A DNA stretch of 64,000 nt from Brooklawnia propionicigenes (GCF_030297015.1 NZ_AP028056.1:1312939-1376938); one strand, 5' to 3'; counted from the stretch's first letter, positions 21,025 to 30,346 are shown. Program-made: numbers and translations. Notes: generated by a model from the sequence alone, not told the origin.

Positions 21025-22080
21025 TCACGCCCGGGGCGGGGCGGTCGAACTCCGGACGCACAACTGCGCCGGAGCGGGCGTCAGATCCACGGTCTCGCCC
21101 GCCAGCGCGGAAAGCGTTGCCAGCAGCACCTGATGACCCAGCGCATCGAAGTTCTGGCGGATCGTGGTCAGCGGCGGAATGAAGTAGTCCGCCCCTGCGA
21201 TGTCATCGAAGCCGACCACCGAGATGTCGGCCGGCACCTCCACCCCCGCCGCATGGAAGGCTGCCAGCAGCCCCAAGGCCATGTGATCGTTGGCCGTGAA
21301 GACAGCGGTCGGCAGGGGGCCTGAGTGATCGGCCGCCCACTGCGCGAGTAGAGCCCGTCCAGCCGCGAAGCCGCTGGCCGCACTCCAGTCGCCGAGCAGC
21401 ACCTGGCTGACGATGCCGTGGTCGTCACAGCAGCGTTGCGCCGCGGTCAGCCGCTGCTGCGCATCGACCCAGTCCTGGGGGCCGGCGAGCAGGACCACGC
21501 GACGATGACCGAGCCCGGCCAGATGCTCGATCGCGGCGGTCGCCCCGGCGCTCTGATCGACGCTCAGCGTGGCCAGATCGTCCGCCTCGGCCGGGTTCGG
21601 TCCTACCACGATCACCGGGACGCCCGGCCGCAACTCGGCAGTCCTGCGGCCCATCGACTCGCGGGAGGCGATGACCACCAGCGCCTCGATGCCGTGGTCG
21701 AGCACCTCGTCGACGGCCTCGATCAGCGCTGCCTGCGAGTTCTCCCGCAGCGTGGCCAGCAGCGGCATGTATCCGTTCTTGCGGGCCGCCTCCTGGATCG
21801 CGGCCAGCGTGCTCGTCGGGCCGAAGAGGAACGAGCCGACGGCGATCACACCGATCAGCCCGGAACGCCGGGTGACCAGCGTCCGCGCCGCGTTGTTGCG
21901 GCGGTAGCCCAGCTCGTCGATCGCCGCCAGCACCCGTTCGCGAGTCATCGGGCGCACCCCGGGGAAATCGTTGATCACGCGGGAGACCGTCTGATGGGAT
22001 ACCTGGGCGCGGTCGGCGACATCCCTGAGACTCGGCGGTCGGCCACGTCCAGCGGCTCGCGACGGATGTTCGGTGCTCAC
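21025..22080 (-). CDS. LacI-family transcriptional regulator, probable arabinose repressor
   Basis: A 351-residue repressor with an N-terminal helix-turn-helix (SLRDVADRAQVSHQTVSRVI, about 17-36) and a hinge YRRNNAARTLVTRRSG, followed by a periplasmic-binding-type sugar sensor. It overlaps the epimerase gene (GTGA), with a Shine-Dalgarno CAGGAGG inside the epimerase 3' end. Divergent from araB-araD-araA, and LacI-type palindromes lie in the shared upstream region, so it probably controls the arabinose genes in response to a sugar. The effector is inferred. Confidence 0.85.
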   Translation of the reverse strand: MSTEHPSRAAGRGRPPSLRDVADRAQVSHQTVSRVINDFPGVRPMTRERVLAAIDELGYRRNNAARTLVTRRSGLIGVIAVGSFLFGPTSTLAAIQEAARKNGYMPLLATLRENSQAALIEAVDEVLDHGIEALVVIASRESMGRRTAELRPGVPVIVVGPNPAEADDLATLSVDQSAGATAAIEHLAGLGHRRVVLLAGPQDWVDAQQRLTAAQRCCDDHGIVSQVLLGDWSAASGFAAGRALLAQWAADHSGPLPTAVFTANDHMALGLLAAFHAAGVEVPADISVVGFDDIAGADYFIPPLTTIRQNFDALGHQVLLATLSALAGETVDLTPAPAQLCVRSSTAPPRA

Positions 22081-23030
22081 CTGTCCTCCTGAATCGCCCG
22101 GATGACCCAGGATGCCTCATGCCTGGCACCGGGGTCGAGGATCACTAGATCGTCACCGCTGTTGAAGGCATCGGGCGGGCAGGTCATCGGTTCGACGGCG
22201 ATCCCGCTTCGGTTCAGTGCGGGCTCGGGACGATCGGCCGTGTGCACCTGCACCCACGGCAAGACCTGCGGATCCCAGATCAGCGCCACTCCGGTGCCGC
22301 CCGACCGCACCTCGACTCGAGCCGTCCCCGGCTCGCCGGCGATGAGGTCGGTGTAGGCGTGGTCGATGAGCGTCGAGCCGACCGGGCGCGCGGACCGGAA
22401 GTCCAAGGCGCCGGCCCGGTACGACTCGACGGGGTGCAGTCCCAGTGGCGCCAGCCGCTCCTCGGTGACCTCGAGCACCCGGGCGGCCGGCACGGCCAGC
22501 GTCCAATCGTTGGCCCGTCCCGCTCCGCCGACCAGGTAGGGGTGCGAGCCGAGCGCATAGGGGGCGGGCGAGTCGCCGAGATTGGTGGCGCGCACCGACC
22601 AGTGCAGACCGTCTTCGTCCAGTCGGTAGGTCGCCTCGGTCAGCACGTCGAACGGGTAGCCCTCCTGCGCCGGGATCCGGTATTCCAGCGTGACCGACGA
22701 CCGGTCACAGCGAATCGGAACCCAATCCGCCCACGCCGCTAGCCCGTGCAGGGCATTGCCCCGGTCGGGCTCGTTGATCGGCAACTGATGCACCTGGCCG
22801 TCGAAAACGTAGCGTCCACCGACAACGCGATTGGGCCACGGCACCAGCACGGCGCCGCGGAAGACCGGTCGCACGATGTCGGCATCGAATGGCGCCACCA
22901 GGTCGCGACCGCGACAGGTCAGCGCGCGCAGGCTGGCCCCGACCGAGGCGATCTGTGCCTGGTAGTCCCCACAGCCGATCTGCGCCTGCCACCCACTGAT
23001 CGGGCGCCGACCATCTCGTCCTGAAGTCAC
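22077..23030 (-). CDS. Aldose 1-epimerase family protein
   Basis: A 317-residue galactose mutarotase-like protein. Family features include PFRGAVLVPWPNRVVGGRY-like FRGAVLVPWPNRVVGG near residue 57, NALHGLAAW near 91 with the catalytic His, and GSHPYLVGG near 166 with the second His. It probably interconverts anomers of arabinose or another aldose before isomerisation, since it is divergent from araBDA. The start is GTG at 23030 with AGGAGG 7 nt upstream. Co-transcribed with the LacI-type regulator. Confidence 0.85.
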   Translation of the reverse strand: MTSGRDGRRPISGWQAQIGCGDYQAQIASVGASLRALTCRGRDLVAPFDADIVRPVFRGAVLVPWPNRVVGGRYVFDGQVHQLPINEPDRGNALHGLAAWADWVPIRCDRSSVTLEYRIPAQEGYPFDVLTEATYRLDEDGLHWSVRATNLGDSPAPYALGSHPYLVGGAGRANDWTLAVPAARVLEVTEERLAPLGLHPVESYRAGALDFRSARPVGSTLIDHAYTDLIAGEPGTARVEVRSGGTGVALIWDPQVLPWVQVHTADRPEPALNRSGIAVEPMTCPPDAFNSGDDLVILDPGARHEASWVIRAIQEDR

Positions 23031-23075
23031 CGAAGACCCTCCTAGCTCGCCGACACTGGCTTATTATCTAGCCAC

Positions 23076-23187
23076 AACGCGTTTGTAGGAGATCATCAGC
23101 GATCCCGGCGATGGCTCGATGACAAAATGTTATCGTTCTCATCTTGCATGCCACAAGCCACTCGGTTATGTTGTGTTAACGATAACA
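23076..23187. promoter_or_regulatory. Divergent control region of the arabinose locus with LacI-type operators
   Basis: A good 14-bp palindrome with a central CG, TGTTAACGATAACA, lies at 23174-23187, 33 bp before araB. A half-conserved copy, TGTTATCGTTCTCA, lies at 23128-23141, 46 bp away centre to centre, consistent with looping or cooperative binding. A third weaker element, CACAACGCGTTTGTAG (23073-23088), is close to the start of the divergent epimerase. The central CpG is typical of LacI-family sites. Confidence 0.7.
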
Positions 23188-23219
23188 TTTCCTATCGCGA
23201 GACGGACTCAAGGATGACG

Positions 23220-24827
23220 ATGTCGATGACACAACATGCGAGCGCGACGGCGGCCACGCTGGCCGACGGCAACGCCCGGCTGGGCATTGAGCTCGGCTCC
23301 ACCCGGATCAAGGCGGTCATTGTCGGCGCCGGCGAGACGACTCTCGCGACAGGCAGCGCCAGCTGGGAGAACCGGTACGTCGACCAAACCTGGACCTACT
23401 CGCTGGACGCGGTCTGGCAGGGCATTCAGGAGGCCTATGCGGTTGCCCTGGCCGACGCCGAGCGACGCCACGGCGTGCGTCCGACCGGCTTCGCGGCTAT
23501 TGGCATCTCGGCGATGATGCACGGCTATCTGCCGTTCGACAAGCACGGACGCCAACTCGTGCCGTTCCGCACCTGGCGAAACACCTCGACCGGCCGGGCA
23601 GCGGCGGAGCTCACCGATCTGCTCGAGTACAACGTGCCGCTGCGCTGGTCGATCGCGCATCTCTACCAGGCCGTCCTCGACGATGAACCGCACCTGAGCG
23701 AGCTCGACTTCTGCACCACACTGGCGGGCTACGTGCACTGGCAGCTCACCGGACGCAAGGTGCTCGGGGTGGGCGACGCGTCCGGCATGTTCCCGATCGA
23801 CGACATCAGCCACGACTGGGATCCGGGCCGCCTGACGAAGGTCGATGACCTGCTGGCACGCCACCACACGACCCTTCGCATCGAGGAGGTCTTCCCCCGC
23901 CCACTGGACGCCGGCCGGGCGGCGGGGACGCTCACCATTGAGGGGGCGTTGCTCCTTGACCCGAGCGGACGCCTGGAGGCCGGCACTCCGCTGTGCCCGC
24001 CCGAGGGCGACGCGGGCACCGGGATGGTCGCCACCAACGCGGTGGCCCCGCGCACCGGCAATGTCTCCGTGGGCACCTCGATCTTCGCGATGGTGGTTCT
24101 CGAACGGCCGCTGGCCACGGTGCACACCGAGATCGATCTGGTCACCACACCGGCCGGACATCAGGTGGCGATGGTGCACTGCAACAACGGCGCCAGCGAA
24201 CTCGGTTCGTGGGCCGACCTGTTCGGCGACTTCGCCCGGCGGATCGGCGTGCCTGTCGACCAGGACGCGGTCTTCGCGGCGCTGCTCGGCGCCGCGCTGG
24301 AGGGCGAACCGGACGCCGGCGGGCTGCTCGCCTACAACGCGCTGGCCGGGGAGCCGGTCATCGGCCTGGACGAGGGCCGCCCGATGATCGTGCGCACGCC
24401 CGGCAGTGCCTTGACGCTGGCGAACTTCATGCGTGCCCAGATCTACGGCAGCTTCGCCGCGCTCAGCCTGGGCATGCGGACGCTGACCGCGCAGGACGTC
24501 GGACTCGACACCATGTACGCCCACGGCGGCGTCTTCCGCACCGCGGATGTGGCGCAGCGATTCCTGGCCGCGGCCATCGACACTCAGGTGGCCGTCTCGG
24601 CGACGGCCGGCGAGGGCGGCGCCTGGGGCATGGCCGTGCTGGCGTCCTACCTGATCAACGGCGATGGACGCAGCCTGGAGACCTTCCTGGCAGACGACGT
24701 GTTCGCCGCCGTGGCGTCCAACACCATCGCGCCCAGCGATGAAGACGTGGCCGGCTACCGCGGCTACCTCGAGCGGTACGAAGCAGGCCTGGCCGCCGAG
24801 CGCGCCGCGGTCGCCGTGCTGCGTTGA
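23220..24827 (+). CDS. araB: FGGY-family kinase, probable L-ribulokinase
   Basis: A 535-residue FGGY sugar kinase. LGIELGSTRIKAVIVG near residue 18 is the first phosphate loop. It is followed by domain 1 containing AIGISAMMHGYLPFD, and the second ATPase domain has TGNVSVGTSIFAMVV near 280 and AHGGVFRTADVAQRF near 435. This subtype, seen in arabinose operons of some Gram-positives, is not the classical AraB sequence but probably does the same step, L-ribulose to L-ribulose 5-phosphate. Start ATG 23220 is chosen because AAGG lies 6 nt upstream; ATG 23214 and 23226 are alternatives. Confidence 0.82.
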   Translation: MSMTQHASATAATLADGNARLGIELGSTRIKAVIVGAGETTLATGSASWENRYVDQTWTYSLDAVWQGIQEAYAVALADAERRHGVRPTGFAAIGISAMMHGYLPFDKHGRQLVPFRTWRNTSTGRAAAELTDLLEYNVPLRWSIAHLYQAVLDDEPHLSELDFCTTLAGYVHWQLTGRKVLGVGDASGMFPIDDISHDWDPGRLTKVDDLLARHHTTLRIEEVFPRPLDAGRAAGTLTIEGALLLDPSGRLEAGTPLCPPEGDAGTGMVATNAVAPRTGNVSVGTSIFAMVVLERPLATVHTEIDLVTTPAGHQVAMVHCNNGASELGSWADLFGDFARRIGVPVDQDAVFAALLGAALEGEPDAGGLLAYNALAGEPVIGLDEGRPMIVRTPGSALTLANFMRAQIYGSFAALSLGMRTLTAQDVGLDTMYAHGGVFRTADVAQRFLAAAIDTQVAVSATAGEGGAWGMAVLASYLINGDGRSLETFLADDVFAAVASNTIAPSDEDVAGYRGYLERYEAGLAAERAAVAVLR

Positions 24828-24873
24828 GGCCGGCGGCACCACGAACGCCAGCGATGACGAACCCGGAGGAACG

Positions 24874-25563
24874 ATGACCGATCTGCAGGACTACCCACCA
24901 CAGGTGCAGGACGAGATAGCCCGGACCCGTGAAGAAGTCTGCGAACTGCACGCAGAACTGACGCGCTGGAATCTCGTGGTCTGGACCGCCGGCAACGTCT
25001 CGCAACGCCTGCATTCCGCCGACCTGATGGTGATCAAGCCGTCCGGAGTGCGATACGACCGGCTGACACCCGACGACATGGTGGTCTGCGACCTCGACGG
25101 CGTCCTGGTCGATGGCGACCACTCGCCGTCGTCCGACACGGCCGCGCACGCCTACGTCTACCGCCACATGCCCGAGATCTACGGTGTAGTACATACCCAT
25201 TCGACCTACGCGACGGCCTGGGCTGCCCGCGGCGAAGAGATCCCCTGCGTGCTGACCATGATGGGCGACGAGTTCGGCGGCCCGGTACCGGTCGGCCCGT
25301 TCGCGATCATCGGTGACGACTCGATCGGACGCGGCATCGTCGAGACCCTGCGGGATTCGCGCTCGCCGGCCGTCCTGATGCAAAACCACGGCCCCTTCAC
25401 CATCGGCAAGACCGCCGAGGCCGCGGTCAAGGCCGCGGCGATGGTCGAGGAGGTGGCCCACACCGTGTATGTGGCACGGCAACTCGGTGATCCCCTGCCG
25501 ATCGCCCAGGACCTCATCGACCGGCTTCACGATCGCTACACCACTGTCTACGGCCAGCACTGA
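24874..25563 (+). CDS. araD: L-ribulose-5-phosphate 4-epimerase
   Basis: A 229-residue class II aldolase-family enzyme converting L-ribulose 5-phosphate to D-xylulose 5-phosphate. [10 protein letters not shown] near residue 38 and KPSGVRY near 54 bind phosphate. The zinc ligands are the Asp/His of [12 protein letters not shown], the two His of VVHTHSTYA near 107-111 and a later His in [11 protein letters not shown] near 171. A strong Shine-Dalgarno GGAGGA lies 3 nt before ATG 24874. Second gene of araBDA, 46 bp after araB and 46 bp before araA. Confidence 0.94.
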   Translation: MTDLQDYPPQVQDEIARTREEVCELHAELTRWNLVVWTAGNVSQRLHSADLMVIKPSGVRYDRLTPDDMVVCDLDGVLVDGDHSPSSDTAAHAYVYRHMPEIYGVVHTHSTYATAWAARGEEIPCVLTMMGDEFGGPVPVGPFAIIGDDSIGRGIVETLRDSRSPAVLMQNHGPFTIGKTAEAAVKAAAMVEEVAHTVYVARQLGDPLPIAQDLIDRLHDRYTTVYGQH

Positions 25564-25609
25564 CGCGGCCGACTACGCACCGATATCCATCACGAACAAA
25601 GGCGTCACC

Positions 25610-27118
25610 ATGAAGAATCCGTTCGAAGGCAAGCAGATCTGGCTCCTCACCGGCAGTCAGGGGCTATACGGCGAAGAGACCCTCGCCCAGGTCGCCGAGC
25701 AGTCGCAGCAGGTCGCCGCGCTGCTCAACCAGTCGGGCGACATCCCGATCGAGGTCGTCTGGCGTCCGGTGCTAACCGATTCGGAGTCGATCCTGCGCGC
25801 GATGCTGGACGCGGGATCGGACGATTCGGTGATCGGCGTGATCGCCTGGATGCACACGTTCTCCCCGGCCAAGATGTGGATCCGCGGTCTGGAGGCACTG
25901 CGCAAGCCCCTATTGCATCTGCACACCCAGGCCAACGAGGCCCTGCCGTGGGACACCATCGACATGGACTTCATGAACCTCAACCAGGCCGCCCACGGCG
26001 ACCGGGAGTTCGGGTACATCCTCACCCGGCTCGGGATTGCCCGCACCACCGTGGTCGGTTACGCCGGTCATCACGACGTCACCGGACGCATCGGCATCTG
26101 GGCGCGCGCCGCAGCCGGCTGGGATGCCGCGCAGCATCTGAGTCTGGCTCGATTCGGCGACAACATGCGCTATGTCGCGGTCACCGAAGGCGACAAGACC
26201 GAGGCGGAGATCCGCTTCGGCGCTTCGGTCAACACCTGGGGCATCAATGATCTGGCGCAGGCCATCGCGCAGGTCACCGACGCTCAGATCGACGAGCTGA
26301 TCACCGAGTATCTTGCGAGCTACGATGTAGCACCTGAGTTGCTGCCTGATGGTGCCCGGCATGAGTCGCTGCGCTACGCCGCGTCCCAGGAGGTGGCGTT
26401 GCGGACGCTGTTGGAGTCGATCGGCGCGACTGCCTTCACCGACACCTTCGAGGATCTGGGTGCGCTGCGCCAGCTGCCCGGACTGGCCGTACAACGGCTG
26501 ATGACCGAGGGCTACGGCTTCGGCGCCGAGGGCGACTGGAAAACCGCCGTCCTGGTACGCATCGCCAAGGTGATGGGCTACGGGCTGCCCGGCGGTGCAA
26601 GCCTGATGGAGGATTACTGCTACAACTTCGTCCCCGGCGAGCAGAAGATCCTGGGCGCGCACATGCTCGAGATCTGCCCCTCGCTGACCGATGACCGGCC
26701 GCGGCTGGAGATCCATCCGCTGGGCATCGGTGACCGTGAGGATCCGGTCCGGCTGGTCTTCGACGCCACGCCCCGACCGGGCCTGGTGGTCGCCCTCAGC
26801 GATTTGCGCGACCGGTTCAGGCTGACCGCCAACGTGGTCGAGGTCGTCGAACCCGACCAGCCGCTGCCCAACTTGCCGGTGGCCCGCGCGGTCTGGCGTC
26901 CGGCCCCCGATCTGGCGACCTCGGCATCGTGCTGGCTGGCTGCGGGCGCGGCCCATCACACCGTGATGACCACGGCCGTCCCGCTCGAGGCGTGGCACGA
27001 CTTCGCCGCCATCGCCGGCGTCGAGCTCGCCGTCATCGACGAGCAGACCACGGCGAGGCGTTTCGAGGACGAACTGCGCTGGAGCGCCGTCTACTACCGC
27101 GTCTCCCAGGGCCTGTGA
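25610..27118 (+). CDS. araA: L-arabinose isomerase
   Basis: A 502-residue enzyme converting L-arabinose to L-ribulose. Family signatures: the N-terminus [38 protein letters not shown] near 82; [20 protein letters not shown] near 104; and [16 protein letters not shown] near 301 with the catalytic Glu; HMLEICPSL near 346 has a Mn-binding His. The ATG at 25610 is 46 bp after araD with AAAGG 7 nt upstream. Completes the arabinose catabolic operon, whose product enters the pentose phosphate or phosphoketolase route. Confidence 0.97.
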   Translation: MKNPFEGKQIWLLTGSQGLYGEETLAQVAEQSQQVAALLNQSGDIPIEVVWRPVLTDSESILRAMLDAGSDDSVIGVIAWMHTFSPAKMWIRGLEALRKPLLHLHTQANEALPWDTIDMDFMNLNQAAHGDREFGYILTRLGIARTTVVGYAGHHDVTGRIGIWARAAAGWDAAQHLSLARFGDNMRYVAVTEGDKTEAEIRFGASVNTWGINDLAQAIAQVTDAQIDELITEYLASYDVAPELLPDGARHESLRYAASQEVALRTLLESIGATAFTDTFEDLGALRQLPGLAVQRLMTEGYGFGAEGDWKTAVLVRIAKVMGYGLPGGASLMEDYCYNFVPGEQKILGAHMLEICPSLTDDRPRLEIHPLGIGDREDPVRLVFDATPRPGLVVALSDLRDRFRLTANVVEVVEPDQPLPNLPVARAVWRPAPDLATSASCWLAAGAAHHTVMTTAVPLEAWHDFAAIAGVELAVIDEQTTARRFEDELRWSAVYYRVSQGL

Positions 27119-27178
27119 CCCGTTACAGACGGAGCTGCGGCGTCCAAGATGAAGCGTCAACTACCAATCGCTGTGCGC

Positions 27179-27197
27179 TGAGGGTAGCCTTACCCGA
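27179..27197 (+). promoter_or_regulatory. Putative DtxR/IdeR-type box upstream of poxB
   Basis: TGAGGGTAGCCTTACCCGA matches the DtxR/IdeR consensus TTAGGTTAGSCTAACCTAA at 14 of 19 positions and has GGGTA/TACCC arms. It lies 86 bp before poxB. A similar 19-mer is at 43057-43075, sharing the core AGG-N-TAGCCTT. No dtxR gene is in the window. Confidence 0.45.
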
Positions 27198-27282
27198 AGG
27201 AGATCCCCCAGATCCTGACAGAGCCCATGGGCCGATCCCCGTCATCGTGTGAGTCGATCTCTATCGTCGTGGGAAAGAAGAA

Positions 27283-29004
27283 ATGGTCACAGTAGCCAAG
27301 AACATGGTCGACACCCTCGCTGCCAGCGGGGTCGAACGGGTCTACGGGATTCCCGGCGACTCGCTGAACGGATTCACCGACGCGTTGCGCGAATCCGGCA
27401 TCGAGTGGGTGCATGTCCGTCACGAGGAGGCGGCGGCCTTCGCGGCGAGCGCCGAGGCAGCCCTGACCGGCGAGCTGGCGGTCTGCGTCGGCAGTTGCGG
27501 TCCGGGCAACCTGCACCTGATCAATGGCCTGTTCGATGCGCAGCGCTCCCGCGTCCCGGTGCTGGCGATCGCCGCACACATTCCCACCTCGGAGATCGGT
27601 TCCGGATACTTCCAGGAGACCCACCCGCAAGAACTCTTCCGCGAATGCTCGGTCTACGTCGAGTACGCTGCCGACCCCATCCAGATGCCCCGGATTCTGC
27701 GCACAGCCATGCAGGCAGCGCTGGCTCAGCGCGGCGTGGCAGTGGTCGTGATCCCCGGCGATGTGGCACTGGCCGAAGCGGTGGACGACACCGTGACCGC
27801 GGTCAAGGCCTCTTCGCCGAAAGTCGTGCCTTCGGATGACGAGCTGAAGCACGCGGCCGACCTGCTGAACGATGCCAAGAAGATCACGATCCTGGCCGGT
27901 GCGGGCGCCGAGGGTGCGCACGATCAGGTGATCGCGCTGGCCGATCAGCTGGGCGCCCCGATCGTCCACACCCTGCGCAGCAAGCAGTTCATCGAGTACG
28001 ACAACCCGTTCGATGTCGGCATGACCGGCCTGCTCGGTTTCGCCTCCGGCTACCGGGCCATGGAGAACTGCGACACGCTGCTCATGCTGGGCACCGACTT
28101 CCCCTATCGTCCGTTCCTGCCCGATCAGGCTCAGGTGATCCAGGTCGATCTGCGCGGCGAGCATCTCGGACGCCGGATCCCGCTCGAGCTCGGTCTGGTC
28201 GGCGATGTCGGCAACACCGTGGACGCGCTGCTACCGCTGCTCAAGCATCAGCGCAACCGCTCCCATCTGAAAGAGTCGCTGACCCACTACACCAAGACCC
28301 GCGCCAAGCTGGACGATCTGGCCACGCCGCGCAAGGACAACCAGGCCCTGCACCCGCAGTACATCGCCAAGCTGATCGACGAGGTCGCCGCCGATGACGC
28401 CGTCTTCATCCCCGATGTCGGCTCCCCGGTCATCTGGGCTGCCCGCTACCTGAAGATGAACGGCAAGCGCAAGGTGATCGGCTCGTTCATCCACGGTTCG
28501 ATGGCCAACGCGCTGCCGCAGGCCGTCGGTGTGGCATCGGCCTATCCCGGACGCCAGGTGGTCGCACTGTCCGGCGATGGTGGCGTCGAGATGCTGCTCG
28601 GCGAACTGCTGACGCTGGTGCAGAACAAGCTGCCGGTGAAGGTGGTCGTCTTCAACAACTCCTCGCTGAACTTCGTCGAACTGGAGATGAAGGCCAGCGG
28701 TTTCGTGACCACGGCGACCGGCCTGGAGAATCCCGACCTGGCCGGCATCGCCCGGGCGGCCGGACTGAAGGGCTTCCATGTCGACAGCTCCGACAATCTG
28801 GAGCAGGTGCTCGCCGAGGCATTCGCCTACGACGGCCCCGCGCTGATCGATGTGGTCACCGAACGCCAGGAACTGACGATTCCGCCATCGGTCAAGCTGG
28901 AGCAGGCCAAGGGCTTCGCCCTGTACGCCATGCGAACCCTGCTGTCGGGACGCGGTGACGAACTCGTCGACCTCACCAAGGCGAACGCACGCCAGATCTT
29001 CTGA
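27283..29004 (+). CDS. poxB: Pyruvate oxidase / pyruvate:quinone oxidoreductase
   Basis: A 573-residue thiamine diphosphate and FAD enzyme that decarboxylates pyruvate to acetate and CO2, passing electrons to membrane quinones in the PoxB subgroup. The domain order is N-terminal Pyr domain (HVRHEEAAAFAASAEAALTG, with the catalytic Glu near residue 50), the FAD-binding middle domain, and the C-terminal PP domain with SGDGGVEMLLGEL near 427 and the metal site through NNSSLNFVE near 465. The C-terminal LLSGRGDELVDLTKANARQ resembles the membrane-docking helix of E. coli PoxB, favouring a quinone-linked enzyme over an H2O2-forming one. Confidence 0.92.
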   Translation: MVTVAKNMVDTLAASGVERVYGIPGDSLNGFTDALRESGIEWVHVRHEEAAAFAASAEAALTGELAVCVGSCGPGNLHLINGLFDAQRSRVPVLAIAAHIPTSEIGSGYFQETHPQELFRECSVYVEYAADPIQMPRILRTAMQAALAQRGVAVVVIPGDVALAEAVDDTVTAVKASSPKVVPSDDELKHAADLLNDAKKITILAGAGAEGAHDQVIALADQLGAPIVHTLRSKQFIEYDNPFDVGMTGLLGFASGYRAMENCDTLLMLGTDFPYRPFLPDQAQVIQVDLRGEHLGRRIPLELGLVGDVGNTVDALLPLLKHQRNRSHLKESLTHYTKTRAKLDDLATPRKDNQALHPQYIAKLIDEVAADDAVFIPDVGSPVIWAARYLKMNGKRKVIGSFIHGSMANALPQAVGVASAYPGRQVVALSGDGGVEMLLGELLTLVQNKLPVKVVVFNNSSLNFVELEMKASGFVTTATGLENPDLAGIARAAGLKGFHVDSSDNLEQVLAEAFAYDGPALIDVVTERQELTIPPSVKLEQAKGFALYAMRTLLSGRGDELVDLTKANARQIF

Positions 29005-29014
29005 TCGGTCCGGC

Positions 29015-30139
29015 TCAGATCCAGCCCTTGCGGCGGAACATCAGCCACATGATCAGGCTCGAACTGAACATCAGCGCGAGCGCGAAGGGGTAACCGGCCC
29101 GCCAGTTCAGCTCCGGCATGTTGATGAAGTTCATGCCGTACAGCCCGGTGATCATCGTCGGAGCGAACAGGATACCGGCCCATGCCGAGATCTTCTTCAT
29201 GTCCTCGTTCTGGGCATTGGAGGCCTCGGCCAGACCCTTCATCTCCTCGTTCTGCCGCTGTGCGACCAGCGCGGCGTTGAGGGCGAGCACATCGCGCAGC
29301 GTCAGGCGGAAACCCTCGCTCTCCTCGAGAGCGCTCGCGGCGTGGTCGGCGACATCTCGCAGGTATTCCTGCAGATCCTCGGCCACCTCGTACTTGCTGA
29401 AGCCAGCCGCCAGTCCGCCGATGATCCCCCGCAGCGGACGCACCGCCTCGTGGAATTCCACGATCTCCTGGCTCAGTTCGTAGATGCGCCGGGAGACAGC
29501 CGCGCTACCGGTGAAGACCTGGTCCTCGATCTCCTCGATATCGTTGGCCAGGCCTTCGAGCACCGGTGCGTAGCCGTCCACCACGGCGTCCAGGATCGCG
29601 TAGACGATGCCCTCCGAACCGAAGGCGAGCATCTGGGGGTCCGCCTCCATCCGCCGGCGCACCACCCCCAGATCGGGTGACCGTCCGTGCCGCACGGTGA
29701 TCACGAAGTTCGCCCCGGTGAAGATGTGCAGTTCGCCGAACTCGATTTCTTCGGTCGCGTCGAGGTACCGGGCCGCCCGCAGGACGACGAAGAGGGTGTC
29801 GTCGTAGCGTTCCAGCTTGCTGCGCTGGTGGGCCTGGATGGCATCCTCGACGGCCAGTTCATGCAGCCCGAACAGGTCGCCCAGCTCGATGAGATCGTCC
29901 GGGTCGGGCTGATAGAGGCCGATCCACGCCATCGCTTCGGGATTCGCCCGGAGCAGGGCTGCTGTTTCGGCCAGCGATGCCGGGCTGGCGACGCGCTCGC
30001 CGGCGATGTAGACCGCGTTGCCGGTGACGGTGCGCGGGGCCTGTTCCGGGGCGATGGGGACCTTCTTGGGAATGGTGAAGCCGTATCCGTCGCGGCGCTG
30101 GGCCGGCTCGCGGACGAAGGGACGGTCGGTGCTCATCAT
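29015..30139 (-). CDS. corA: CorA family Mg2+ transporter
   Basis: A 374-residue divalent-cation channel. A large cytoplasmic N-terminal domain (about 1-310) with long helices precedes two C-terminal membrane segments; the signature GMN is in TGLYGMNFINMPEL near residue 338, followed by an acidic loop and the second helix and a basic tail RRKGWI. The start is ATG 30139 or the adjacent ATG 30136, with GAGAG just upstream. It is preceded by a 10-codon leader peptide with a very strong ribosome site, which may regulate it. Mg2+ is the usual substrate; Co2+ or Ni2+ transport is possible. Confidence 0.93.
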   Translation of the reverse strand: MMSTDRPFVREPAQRRDGYGFTIPKKVPIAPEQAPRTVTGNAVYIAGERVASPASLAETAALLRANPEAMAWIGLYQPDPDDLIELGDLFGLHELAVEDAIQAHQRSKLERYDDTLFVVLRAARYLDATEEIEFGELHIFTGANFVITVRHGRSPDLGVVRRRMEADPQMLAFGSEGIVYAILDAVVDGYAPVLEGLANDIEEIEDQVFTGSAAVSRRIYELSQEIVEFHEAVRPLRGIIGGLAAGFSKYEVAEDLQEYLRDVADHAASALEESEGFRLTLRDVLALNAALVAQRQNEEMKGLAEASNAQNEDMKKISAWAGILFAPTMITGLYGMNFINMPELNWRAGYPFALALMFSSSLIMWLMFRRKGWI

Positions 30140-30216
30140 GGTGCTCTCGATCTGTTCCGTGACCGCGACGAACCGTCTGGAGGCCGGCAGCCAGCTGAGT
30201 GAAAGGGAATTCGGAA

Positions 30217-30249
30217 TCAGTTCGCGGGACTAGGAGGTTCATTCGACAT
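30217..30249 (-). CDS. corA leader peptide, 10 residues (proposed)
   Basis: A short open frame, MSNEPPSPAN and stop, lies 77 nt upstream of corA on the same strand. Its ATG at 30249 is 7 nt after GAAAGGAGGT, which is complementary to the 3' end of 16S rRNA over about 10 nt, by far the strongest ribosome site noticed in the window. Codons 4-6 (GAA CCT CCT) are complementary to the ribosome site itself. Acidic/proline-rich short leaders control Mg2+ transporters such as mgtA in enterobacteria; I infer an analogous but independent element. Too short to be confirmed by homology. Confidence 0.6.
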   Translation of the reverse strand: MSNEPPSPAN

Positions 30250-30262
30250 GCTGGAACCTCCT
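30232..30262 (-). promoter_or_regulatory. Hairpin sequestering the leader ribosome site
   Basis: AGGAGGTTC (minus strand 30262-30254) pairs perfectly with GAACCTCCT (30240-30232), giving a 9-bp stem with a 13-nt loop that contains the ATG of the leader. One arm is the Shine-Dalgarno; the other is codons Glu-Pro-Pro of the leader. Translation of the leader would open or close this stem. Confidence 0.75.
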
Positions 30263-30295
30263 TTCTTCGCGGAATCACTCGTTCGCGCCGCCGTC

Positions 30296-30324
30296 ATTAT
30301 CGCACCTTGCTGCCACATCGGCAA
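30296..30324 (-). promoter_or_regulatory. Putative corA promoter
   Basis: On the minus strand TTGCCG (30324-30319) and GATAAT (30301-30296) are separated by 17 nt, a good sigma-70-type arrangement. Transcription would start near 30289, giving a 40-nt lead to the leader peptide and about 150 nt to corA. Confidence 0.6.
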
Positions 30325-30346
30325 TGACTTAGGGCTTTTGTGGGGC

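Noticed and set aside
23208-24842. A 544-codon open frame opposite araB
   Set aside because: Entirely antisense to the kinase gene and of low-complexity composition.
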